Origin: Alitta virens
Lineage: Eukaryota; Annelida; Polychaeta; Phyllodocida; Nereididae
NCBI GenBank assembly: GCA_932294295.1
Contig: OW028584.1
Coordinates: 28,087,470 to 28,151,469, forward strand
Length of the DNA stretch: 64,000 nt
Direction of reading: 5' to 3'
Position 1 is the stretch's first letter; every line of letters begins with the position of its first letter. The translations under genes were made by a program, and so were the position numbers. The notes below the pieces were generated by a model. That model was not told where the DNA came from, searched no databases, and worked only from the letters and a program-made list of their open reading frames with translations. Positions 24,962 through 36,200 of this stretch are shown one piece after another.

Positions 24962-25890
24962 TATCTTATCTTATCTCAATTCTAACCATCTTACCTTCTG
25001 TCTCCCCATCATTTACCCTATCTTATCTTATCTTATCTTCTGTATCCCCATCTTATCTTCTGTATCCCCATCTTATCTTCTGTATCCCCATCTTATCTTC
25101 TGTATCCCCATCTTATCTTCTGTTTCCCCATCATTTACCCTATCTTATGTTATGTTATGTTATGTTATTATCAATTCTAACCATCTGGTCTTCTCTCTCC
25201 TGGTCCCCATAATTTATTCTTTCTTATCTTATCTTATCTTATCTTATCTCAATTCTAACCATCTTATCTTCTCTCTCCTCAGTCCCCATAATTTACTCTA
25301 TCTTATCTTATCACAATTCTCACCATCTTGTCTTCTCTCTCTCCCCCCCCCCCCCCATACAGTCCCCAACACGTATTCTATCTTATCTTATCCTATATTA
25401 TCTTCAGCTATCTTATCTCATCCGAGCTTATCTCTTATTTTCTCTTGTCTTGTTTATGTTATCTCTCCCCATCTAAGCCATGTTTCACCATAACTGATTT
25501 TGCCTTATGTTACGTTATCCCATCTTATCATGTACTGTTTTATCTCTCCCTAATGTGAGTAGTGTCCCCATCATATCTTATCTCGTCTTAGTCGTATCTC
25601 ATCTTATCGTATCTCCCTAACTTACCTTAGACGTCTATATCTCCATTTCATCTCATCTATCTTATCTTAAACTCATCTTTGGCTTATCTGATCTCACCCA
25701 TCTTTCTTGTTTTGTTTATGATTTCTTGTCCTGTCTTATGTTATCGTGTTTTATCTTATCTCATCGTATCGTATCTCCCTAACTTATCTTATCTCTCCAT
25801 TTTATCTCATCTCATCTTAAAAATATTAATTTATATTTGGCTTATATGATCGGTTCTCATATTATCTTATCTTTGCGTCTTATCGTAATT
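24870..25890. repeat. (TTATC)n pentanucleotide array with higher-order repeats
   Basis: About 1 kb. TTATC blocks alternate with longer spacers (TCAATTCTAACCATCTTATC, TCTGTATCCCCATCTTATCT). One 20-bp spacer unit recurs four to five times at about 25030-25125. It decays to the right into scattered TTATC/TCATC. Frames rich in LSYLILSYL are artefacts. Confidence 0.9.
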
Positions 25891-26454
25891 ATCTTATCTA
25901 TCTGAAGTAGGCCTAATAATAAAAACAAGGACCGTCTGAGCTAGTGGCAGATGTAATGATGTAATGACAAAGCTTTGAGTACAAAGTAAAACTGTTACAC
26001 ATCATGATATTATGAATTAATCCATTAGTGGAAGTCCATATTTCAACACCCTATGCAAATTATAATATCCAGCAAATTCACATAATATTAACTATAATTC
26101 ACATAAAATTACAGACCTGTAATATAGTCATCCTAATAAATGCTCACTTTCTGTATTTTTCAGAAAGTTTACGGTACTCATGGGAAACTACAAACAATTT
26201 CCACCTTTTTTTTTTACCAGAAGTGGATGAGAAAATAAAACAGTCAAGTATCGGGTCAGATGCTACATGTGCAGGGTAGGGACAAAATGGATTTTGTAAC
26301 ACTTAACTGAACAGAAAAACAGTCAACAAAACTGTATACATGAGTTGAATTTAAAAAATAAATGACCATATATTGGTAATTCATAACAACCACAAAGCTT
26401 CAATGTTTCAATGTCTCAAATTCAATGTTTACTGGCTCTGGATCTTAGGTCAGC

Positions 26455-26545
26455 TTATATGACCAGCGGTCAGAGGCAGTCGTAATGATGAGATGATAAG
26501 CTGCTTGGAGTCCACACCATGTTACACATCTACCCCATGGATGAT
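26455..26545 (-). repeat. SINE-body fragment, first family, minus strand
   Basis: In reverse it reads GGGGTAGATGTGTAACATGG-TGTGGACTCCAAGCAGCTTATCATCTCATCATTACGACTGCCTCTG, like the other copies. Confidence 0.75.
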
Positions 26546-26733
26546 GTCCTTAATTACAACGCCAAGAATGACATATATGTATTATTTTCGTTACATTATT
26601 CATTTATTTGAGAATCCCTATTAATTAGAGTGGAGAAAAAAAACCTAAAAACTGAATTAAAGGTTACTAAGTTTTCAGATTCTGCTCATGGACTGATTTC
26701 ACAACTTCAGCTGACGCATACACGGTGGCCTGT

Positions 26734-26740
<7 letters not shown>

Positions 26741-26781
<41 letters not shown>
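26741..26781. repeat. (AT)n microsatellite
   Basis: Uninterrupted AT dinucleotide of about 40 bp followed by TTTATATATATCC. Confidence 0.95.
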
Positions 26782-26787
<6 letters not shown>

Positions 26788-27006
26788 ATATATCCTAAAG
26801 GTATCCATCGGCCATGAAGCCGCCAAACTTATGCCCACACTTCTTCGATGTTTTCTGTGATAAATACAGCATGACAGAGACTGTTAAAGCACAGGATTGT
26901 CCCAAATACAACTGTTGTTTACAAAAATTGTTTTAGGCCTTCCTGTGCTCCTACGAGTGGGAAATCTTGACTAAACTTGCACATTTTGTTGAATGTAGCT
27001 CACTTC

Positions 27007-27089
27007 GGCACTGACGTCATCAATAGAAAAAGTAAAAGAAATACTGCTCTCTGATTGGCTGAAATGCGGAAATGTGTGACGTCAGTGCC
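27007..27089. promoter_or_regulatory. Inverted pair of CREs flanking a CCAAT box
   Basis: GGCACTGACGTCA at 27007-27019 and its exact complement TGACGTCAGTGCC at 27077-27089, with CTGATTGGCT (inverse CCAAT) between at about 27051-27060. It could be a promoter or enhancer core for CREB/ATF with NF-Y, or the ends of a small TIR element. Confidence 0.45.
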
Positions 27090-27332
27090 CGTTTGAGCCC
27101 GAGACCTCTTTTTGAGCCATGGACAACGTTTACCTTGAGGTTATTATAATAGATCGAGTGCCGAAGTCGGCGGTAATTTGGGCCTGTGCCTCAGGCATGC
27201 AAATAACGCAAATGAAAATTATGGGATCCCCTGAGATTCCCCTATAAACATGCTAGATCCGCCATGGTTAATAAAACTTAATAAAGGTGATTTAATTGGA
27301 TTGCAAGGTTATAAATTCCTTGTTTCATACTG

Positions 27333-27644
27333 TCGTATTTACTCATAGAAACCCTCCCTTCTAATTTTGTAGAGGGCATCTCAACACGGCCTTTATTCGA
27401 GGTGGGCCTCTATTGTTTTATATATATATACATATTGTTTTGTGTGCAATGATGGACACCCAAATATTGCAAATTGCCTCTGGAAGACCTCAAATTCTTG
27501 TACTTGAGCTCAGTTCATAGATCAAATAAATTGTCTGCACGTGGGGAAGGGGCTATTATTTGAGGGAGGCCTTTATTACATTTTTTATTTTCTTGGAAGA
27601 CCCTGGGCTTCTATTCGAGGTGGGCCTCTATTTAAGGTATACGG
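27333..27644. mobile_element. MITE-like TIR element, CCGTATTTACTCGAATA family (copy 2)
   Basis: Left GTCGTATTTACTCATAGAAA-CCCTCC, right GGGCTTCTATTCGAGGTGGG-CCTCTATTTAAGGTATACGG. The interior shares GAGGGCATCTCA, GAGGTGGGCCTCTATTG and CCTCAAATTCTTGTACTTGA with the copy at 10949-11378. Confidence 0.75.
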
Positions 27645-27850
27645 TATATCAAATTGTCATGTGTATTCAAACAGACAAAAAGATCACACCCTGGATATAA
27701 GATGACACCCTTACATTTTAGTCAGAATTGGGTGTGAGCAGCAACCCCATCTGTGTCCATTTTACCCCATGAGGTCACGTGCCAAGTACTCCAGGGCTTC
27801 CAAACATCAAATTCTGGACCTACTTACAGCTCAGCTCAGATGCCAAGCTG

Positions 27851-27897
27851 AGTTAAACCACAGACTAGCCTATATGGGCTAGTCTGTGGTTAAACTA
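27851..27897. repeat. Compact hairpin, 20-bp arms
   Basis: AGTTAAACCACAGACTAGCC pairs with GGCTAGTCTGTGGTTAAACT across a 6-7 nt loop, with a single mismatch. Confidence 0.85.
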
Positions 27898-28729
27898 CTT
27901 TTAAACATGTTAAAGAATATTATCTCACAGCATTAAGTATAGTCAAGCTCTGTTAAATACAAAAGTTCAAGTCATCAAAATAGTTGGTTGTGTCATGCTT
28001 TATGCATATGGTATAATTCTTTATCACAGAATATCGTCATATTACATAAAATTCATAAATCCTTTAATAGCCAGAAACGTAATTCAAGTTAATTGACTTA
28101 AATTAAATATAAAAGTATTTTACATAAAATGAAATATGTTTGTTATAACAATAAATATAATATATTATATATAAGCGGGTTAACTTAATAATGGAAAAAA
28201 TTAAATTGGGAAATAACTCCAAAGTGCTTTGTTAACCAAGCCCAGACTTTAATTGGTAACAACAAAATTTTGAACAAATAGTGTCTTTTAAGTCAAGTAT
28301 ATAACATTATTCCATGTTTTAACTTTTATGAATTTATAAAATGTAATATGAGCGAACTACAAATTATCCTAATATAATCTGACTGGTCAGCATATAAATA
28401 TATACTTAATTTCAACCTTTATCATGTCTACTTCTTCTTAGACATAAGCTAGATTTCTTTGCCAAAATGAAACCCCTCCCCCAGACAAAAACATTTAGCA
28501 AAACAGTACATCATATATACCCACACCAGTCAAAATATACACCATTTAAACACAAACACAGTTGCACTGGCCTATAAGTAACTTAATATTGCCTCTAACC
28601 CATGTGACTGAGCCAAAAAATTCAGAAAATTTTTGGCATGTAACAGCAAGGTGATGTAGTGAATACTTTTTATTGCCATATTCATAAATGACGGTCATCT
28701 ATCATGTAACAGCAAATCGTTTCTGTGGC
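27898..28729. other. Non-coding AT-rich sequence
   Basis: Unique, AT-rich, no exon or repeat recognised. Confidence 0.55.
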
Positions 28730-28915
28730 GGTGGATCACATGGATTAGGGCTTTACGTCCTGTATTTCTGCACCTGATGGGCTAATTAGGATAGGCAGGG
28801 ACCATGGCAATGAGATGACGGATGAAACAGCCATCAAATTTAGGTTCGACCGGGAATTGAACCCGTGACCCAGTGGTTGGAAGCCCAGTGTGCTACACTG
28901 AACTAGGACCTTATT
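28730..28915 (-). repeat. tRNA-derived SINE, second family (copy 3)
   Basis: Body and head as in the copies at 12175 and 19160 (GGTCACGGGTTCAATTCCCGG box B arm in reverse). It is the best-preserved tRNA-like arm of the three. Confidence 0.85.
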
Positions 28916-30959
28916 CTCAGCAAATCATAACTTCATTAAATTCATTGTTTAACTTCATTTGTGTGGGTGGCCACACTGGTGAGGTTGAATTGTACCAGCC
29001 AGGCTTCAATCAGAAAGTAGCCTTATTTAGATCCATATGAGTAACAGTTATGACGATGAATTAGTGATCTAGCTTTTATCATAATTGACCTGACCAGCTG
29101 ACCTTGATCATCTTGATATATTAATTGGCCTTTTGTTGCATATATGAAGCAAAATAATTCTCTAAAAACTACAAGATATCAGGATAATTGATCAAGAACA
29201 GGGATATTTTGTTACAAAACTTGAAAACATTTATTATGTCACGTTAAGTCTAAAGCAAAAATTAAAGCTTTGTATAAAAAAAGAGGGTCAAAATTAATTG
29301 AAAATGAGTGGCATAAATTTCCACATATTCAATTAATAAGATTAAGTTGTCTAATTAAGAAGTATTTGAACTTCCACCCACTATAACAATTTTCAAAAAG
29401 ATATCTAAATTGGGTCGTAAAATATGATACACTCACGACTATGATCATTATACAATGCATGGGTTATAATTTGCTACTTCCACTTTCAGCTACTTTCAAA
29501 AATATACATTGACATCCGAAGTGAGGATGTAAAAAATAAATACAAAATTACATAAAAAAAATAGGAGTTTTTGTTTCCTACCTTTGGCTGAATATGCTAA
29601 CGTTACTGATATAGCATGACAGCATGTTAAGCATTGAACAAATATCTCATTATCTGTTAAAGTGTTTATATATATTATTCAATAATTATGTTTCATTCAA
29701 AATTTACATGCATTCAAACTAATTACACTGGTCAAAACAAGCACATTTTCATTGTTCAATCACAGGCCCCTTCCTGCAGAGCTGGCATATCTAGACATAG
29801 TATTTCAACTGTTTCTTGAACTCAAATTAAAAAAACAAAAAAACTCACAAGTACTGCCAAAGTATGAGAACAGTTCCCGACGTCGAAGTTATGACCATGA
29901 GTGGCCTACATGAAGTCTACATGCATGATTTTATACACTAAGTTATATATAAATGGCATTTTGACTCAAATATTATATGTATACCACTGAGGCCATATAT
30001 ATCTAGTCCTGCTTGTGAGGCTCTTGCGTTGGCAGTCTGATTCCAATTGCAAGCCTGGCTAATATCACAGGTGGGAGCACTGAATGACCTCACCCTCACC
30101 CATCATTACCCTTTCAAATTTAGAAGCCCTCACAAAAACCTCAGGTCGCTCTGGTCAATTTCTACGCTCGACTGACTGATCCCAGTCCATTTATGAACTA
30201 AAAGAATTGCATATAAAATATTGCCAACAAGAAGTGATCAAAATTTCTTTTTTCAACCCCGCGGAGCTTCAATGCTTCATGCATTACTTAGATTTAATTT
30301 ATATCATAACACCAGACATATTAATGCAATCTGGTAAAATTAGTATATATTCACCAGCCACCACTACAGTCTACTATAATTATATATGCTCATGAGGTCA
30401 ACTTTTATAACTTTTACAACAGTAAGTCTTCTTAAATGAAGTGCATGAAATTGAAAATGTGAATCTTGACCCCTATCAATTGCTAAAATTGAGCTGAATC
30501 AGAATTGCTCACACAATAGGAGGAGTTACAGGAATTTTTAAATGCTGTCATCAACCATACACACATGTAGTGTTTCTAAACGACGCCAGAGGGCGACACT
30601 GAATTTAGAAATTATCCGCTAGGGGGCCGATTCCACGAGCGTGTTCGATTAAGTTACACAGGTGGTGGAGGGCAACTCCCGAGTTAATCTACAAAATATC
30701 AGATAGTAAATAAGAGTCTGGCTAACTCAGTTACTACTAAGCTATTCTGAGTTGCCCCCAGCTTAGTCGTAACCATTGAATAGCTCCCCTGGTGTTTATT
30801 TAAATAACACTCACCACAGTCACTCGACATGTTCTTTTACTAGTGTCACGAGTTTTTCCAAATCTAATTCGCTCCACTTGTCAAAACTGTAAACTGCTCA
30901 CAATTCTGACATTGGTGATTCTCAGTTGCAGCATGTTCTTACAAGTATGAGGATGTAAT
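28916..30959. other. Intergenic sequence between the two genes
   Basis: AT-rich, with no supported gene. A GC-richer patch at 30575-30690 carries two CTCF-like motifs. It is the most likely boundary region between the CNC gene and the sequence to its left. Confidence 0.5.
30588..30631 (+). promoter_or_regulatory. Two CTCF-like motifs in tandem
   Basis: CCGCTAGGGGGCCG at 30618-30631 fits 13 of 14 positions of CCASYAGRKGGCRS (allowing R at position 3). CGCCAGAGGGCGAC at about 30587-30600 fits less well. Both have the same orientation and lie in the gap between the two genes. Confidence 0.3.
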
Positions 30960-32989
30960 GCAAAATTAAGAACAAATTAGTTTCAAAAAATTTATTCAAC
31001 AAATGATTTTCAGGTTTTCCAAAAATATAATTGAAATATATGCGACAAATTTCAACAAAGAATGGTGTACACTAACTGCTTTGAAAAATGACAGTTTTCG
31101 CAAACATTATTGACAAATACAAACATTAATTTCCAAAATTTGACAAAAATGCCAAAAAGAAAGAATTGAAAAACAACATTTACTGTAACAGAAACAAAAT
31201 TTCTCAGGTTTGACAGAAACATTTTTGTAGAAATGACAAAAACCATAAATAGACAGGATTGACTTTAGTGAGATCAGAGACATTATAAATCACGAACGAA
31301 TGATTTTATGGCATCAACAAAATTACAGAATTTGAATGAAGCTCGGACATAAGTGTACTTTTCTTAATACAATTTTCTTTTAATAGATGCTACATAATTA
31401 GGATTATCCTATGTCATGAAGGGTCGTAATACAAATAATGTACCCAATACACGGAAAGACAGTGAATAAGTCACAAAACGAAGAGTAAACAACTACATAT
31501 ACAACAGACAAAATGAAACATTTAACTGATCTGTATGTCGCTAGACATTAAACCCTGACGTTTGTAAAAGCTTAAGAATATTATTCAAAAGCTTGTTATT
31601 TTCACAGCTGCAGTTTATTAAATTTACATGAAAATCATGTACAATATCATGCGATTTTATGTGAATTATATACTTTTTCGCATAAGTATATCTTTATGTG
31701 TATGTTTATGTCATTCAATCATTTAACAAATATCTAACCAGAGATTTAAACGTTTGACATTAATTAAATACGATAAGCGCATATTTGAAAGATTACTGTT
31801 CAAGAAGCAGTAAGCAATAACTTGGCGAAGTAAAAATTCCGACTTTCATACCCTCCATTCATAATACCACATGTATCACATGCAAACATTATTACACCAT
31901 TCACAGACACACCACAGCCATTCTACAGTGTAGATTTATAATCTAGATAATAATTTCACCTCATAAATGAAACCTAATTATTTGTAGGAGTACCACACCG
32001 GTTATTTACATGCATTATTTCATATTATAAATTCATCATAAATTTCCACAATATTAATTGTTATCTGGGCGTAATCTGGCTGAAGCTAATACATAGTACC
32101 AATCGCTATGACAACTATTTATACAGAAGATAGTCCAAAAAACTTGATCTAAAAAGTGTATCATACACATGTACATGCTACACCTCATGCTACTCACTGC
32201 ACAATTATTTATACCATCTCCCACACCCAAATTTTCAGTATATCACATATTTCATAGTATCGTTCTTTTACATAAATGCTTTGCAGCAATTGATGTCGTA
32301 TAATAGAATATCAACTGATTAATTGAAGATTAACTGATCGATAATAGTAACACAACTGGGATCACCGTTGATTTGAAAATCAACATTGTAACGAAAACAA
32401 AAAAGTTTCCTCCTCAAGAATTAAGAATGAGTACTTCAGCATTAAAGCACCCATTTCTTGTTTCCTTATAAGGAATTGCAACAGTTCATGACAGCATTTT
32501 TTTTCTTCTTTTGCTGGGCAGGATGCTTCGAATTGGTCTTGATAAAATATTCTCCTAACTCTTTTGAGTATTTTTTTTTTTCTTTCAAAAACAGCTCATC
32601 GAAGTTTTTTCTTCCTTCCACGAGGAGATGTTCGTTGGTCACCATGGCAAGCAACCACGTCGGAACATTCCATTGTCATGGTGATGACGTTATGATATCT
32701 TTACAGACACTATCCTTTTTGGCTATTGTAAGGTTTGAAACAAAATTTCACAGAAACTATGCTTCGCTTCAAAATGAAATGACATTGCGATACATGACTA
32801 TGACCTAACTTGATGAAACAACTATCAAACCATCAGTTTTAAGGATCAAATGTTGACATTGATGATTTTTATCACAGTAATGTTCAAGACGATCCAGCGT
32901 ATTTAATTTTCACCACCATGACAATGCATATGAACGAATATACCAAGAATGAATTCTTGGTGAATCAGATTTGATTGAATGAAGCGATC
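30960..32989 (-). other. Probable 3' UTR and downstream flank of CNC gene
   Basis: AT-rich sequence with no ORF of interest follows the stop. On the minus strand AATAAA occurs at 31614-31619 and 30991-30996, so polyadenylation after either would give a 1.4-2 kb 3' UTR. No strong downstream GU-rich element was identified with certainty. ORFs at 32466-32808 overlap the stop-proximal UTR and are not credible. Confidence 0.5.
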
Positions 32990-33211
32990 TTAATTCTTCT
33001 TTCCCTTGCGCCTGCGCGTAGTTGTTGCTTTCTCGTCCGTACTGTCTCCCGTTGCGGCAGACGTTGTATTTCTTGGAACGAGGATGATGCTGCCATCTGC
33101 TGTTTGTTGCAAAGAATATTGAGAAGGGTCATAAGGTTGTCCCTCGTCATCTCGCAATGAAGCAAAGACCTCGCTGTAGAGCTGACTCATCTTGTCTTTG
33201 AAGTCTTTCAG
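32990..33211 (-). CDS. cnc/NFE2L: CNC gene last coding exon, end of zipper and Neh3-like C-terminus
   Basis: 73 codons plus the TAA stop at 32990-32992 (acceptor GTTACAG). [20 protein letters not shown] and [17 protein letters not shown] match the end of vertebrate NRF1/NRF2 (LYxEVFxxLRDExGxPYSPSxYxLQ...LVP). This is the Neh3 region needed for transactivation in NRF2. The protein ends in a basic RRRKGKKN tail. Confidence 0.97.
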   Translation of the reverse strand: MKDFKDKMSQLYSEVFASLRDDEGQPYDPSQYSLQQTADGSIILVPRNTTSAATGDSTDEKATTTRRRKGKKN

Positions 33212-36200
33212 CTGTAACAGTACAAAAAATAATTATTATACGCTGCCCAATTGTTTAGTTTTGCAGTGTAGGGTTATTCATAACAGCACCTCTCTTCATT
33301 CCATTAGTTTTGCAAAGTACTAATACATTTCTGTTGTCCAGAAAGCTTCCCTCATTTGTCAAAAATATTATTCAACTCTTGTTACAGCCACTTTCACAGA
33401 CTTGTAAATTAAACTCCTGAGTCCAGAAATTGTCATGCGATTCTTGGAATCCCATTGGCTAAGACAGTCTCTCAGCCAATGAGAGTCCAGAATTCACATG
33501 ACGTTGTCTGGAATTTAGTTTACAAGTTCATGAATTATCCGTTAAAAACACTCTTGCTTCAAAGTAAAAAAATTGTTTGGTTTCAATTTAACAGCCCTCA
33601 AATGTAAGGTTGACCAAAAAAGATTTGTTTAAAATTTATAATGTCTCTGGGAATATTTAAAAAAAGCTTGAAAAGTCCATGAAAAGTTAAGTTTCACATA
33701 CAGTCAGTAGTAGGTAAATCGGAACCATACAATTTTTTTCAATCTGCCTTATCGGCAATAGTTCGTAAGTCATAGCATTTATGTAAACAAGACACCATTT
33801 TCACTAGATTCCTTAATGTAAACCCGCTGACTCTAAATGCCTTAGTATTGAATCAGTTTTCAGTCTGCACACTGAGCATGTATGTTAATGAGAAAATGCC
33901 TGCAAAATATGCCATGTTATATGTATTAGCTTTTTTCTCAATAATACACACCTCTTTATCAATCATTCCCCTCTCATTGACCAGCTTGTCTCGGTGCTTC
34001 TTTAAATCTTCAATGTCTTCATCAATAGTTGATAATGCTTCTATCTTCCTTTTCCGGCAGTTCTGTGCTGCCACCTGTGGACAAAAGAAGACAATATTCA
34101 GAATTTTCAGAACAAAGAGAGAAAAAAGGACCAGTATTTTCTTAATATCGTAATATAGGAAAAAGCGGGGGTAAAAAAAAAACATATCGGGGGTGGTGGT
34201 CTGAATATTTTATGGTCCACTCCCTCCCCCCCTTCATATTTTCTTTTGGTTTGCTCGTACAACTGGAAACCCTTTCACTTCCAACACTGGATATTCAATT
34301 TTTTTTTTTTTTATACCGTTTAATAATTAGCATGCCTCATATTTTACCTTATTCTTGCCTCTGCGCCTGATATCTCTGACGAGTTGCAATTGAGCGTCTG
34401 TCAGATGGTATTTCTGAAGCATCTCGTTAAACCTCTCAACAGGGGAATTGATTATCTCCTCAGTCGTAAAAGGAACTTTCAGCTCTTTCACGCGTCTCTC
34501 ATCTCGGCTGGTTGATAATTTTCTTTCGTCTTTACCCAACTACAAAAGATTGCAACATAAACACAAATGAGATTCGAATAACCGCAAATAAATTTGATGG
34601 ACAGAATTGAAATCTATATTTCTCTGGTCATTTCATTGTCATTATTGTGTTGTATTTAACTGTCTCAAAGGCAGACATAATGATTAGATGCTTAAATTTG
34701 GGAGTCTACATCATGAACAACATATGACCTTCACAAGAGAGCAGCCAAGAATTTTCATCATATAATGTCTCAGTGTCGCAATGCTACTGGGTCAGAAGCT
34801 TGGTCAGTTTATACAAACAGCTGCCAGAGCTGTAAGAAAGCATCTTTAACTTTGCCATTCCCTATGACCTTCATAACCCCATACATAATCATCATTGAGA
34901 AATTCTAATCACAAACAATAATACAATAGCATTACACATGTATAAGAGTTACTTAAAATGATAGGATACCTGACATTACTGGAACATTTTTAAAACACTT
35001 ATCATGCAGTTTGGTTTCCAAAATAGTTCACTCATTTGGGACAGATTTGGCAAAGACAGACAAACAGATACACACCTTGGACCTGCTCTCCCTAGGCTGC
35101 TGGCCAGGTTGGAGGGGATACGTGTGGTTGTGTTTGACGTAACGGCGCATATCCCCAAGATTTGAAGAAGAGCCTGTTGGATCACTTCCATTTGGTGAAC
35201 CAGAATAATTCATGCCGTTTCCTTCGTTCAAATTGTCAAAATCGGCGAACCCATTGTTATCAGGATAGGGGCTGTACTTGGCCTCGAACTTGGTGTCATA
35301 TTCCATACCACCAGTGGCGCCCTCTAGAGCTTCCGAGAGAGTAGAGAATGCATCGTTCATGTCGCCGATAGGAGAGCATGATCCCATTGAGGAAACTGCG
35401 GAGTCACTGCTTACAGCATCATCCTTGTTATTGTTTTGTTCCTCTGTAAAAGGATTACAAATATTCCATACAATTAAACAATCAATAAAATTCAGGTGTA
35501 CATTACAAACTTTCTTGATAACATACCAAGACCCCTTCCGCTTGTGTTTCAATTTAATTATTAAAGATCATGCTGGCAGACAAGTGTATTTTTTCGATGA
35601 GCTTCCCAACACCTTTCAATGGATCAGTCCTATGAGTAGGGTGGTCATCAATATGCTCTATTTCGATGAATTGAGAAACTATTGATAACGATATCGTAAG
35701 AAAATTGTGTTTCGATTATTTGTTTATCCTCTAAGGGTGTACTACGCGTGTGAATATGAGCAATTGAACACAGCCCCCCACTCCAAAATGAAAACTCGTT
35801 GTCTGACAAGTTGGCTAATCACATTAAAATTAGATAACTTCACAAGGACTTGGGAGTTGAATTCCTGTGACTAGCGTGTTCCATTTTAATAGTGGCAAGT
35901 GTTCCTAATGTAAATATATCATGATCTAACTAAACTGGGAACACTGAAAATACACAAATTTACGCAATTTTGCAAAATCAGATTGCGGTCCCGAAAATTT
36001 CATGAGCAATATGCAATTTATATTAGAATAAAAATTTTAATAATTTATACCTTTACTTTACCATAAAATGTGTGTCTTAGGATGGCTATCATTAAAATAA
36101 TAATTTGGACAATTCACACCTTTACCAACACGAAGTCCCCTTCTTAAATGATACCTATTAATTACCAATCAAATAATCCTCAATTGCTAATTGCATACTA

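Noticed and set aside
24838..25558. LSYLILSYL-type frames
   Set aside because: Translation of the TTATC array.
24870..25890. CRISPR-like repeat-spacer array
   Set aside because: Eukaryotic setting, variable short spacers built from the same pentamer and no regular unique spacers.
35444..35552. In-frame upstream extension of the 35076-35443 exon with its own ATG
   Set aside because: Crosses a good acceptor (TTTACAG), is AT-rich and shows no conservation with NRF proteins; read as intron.
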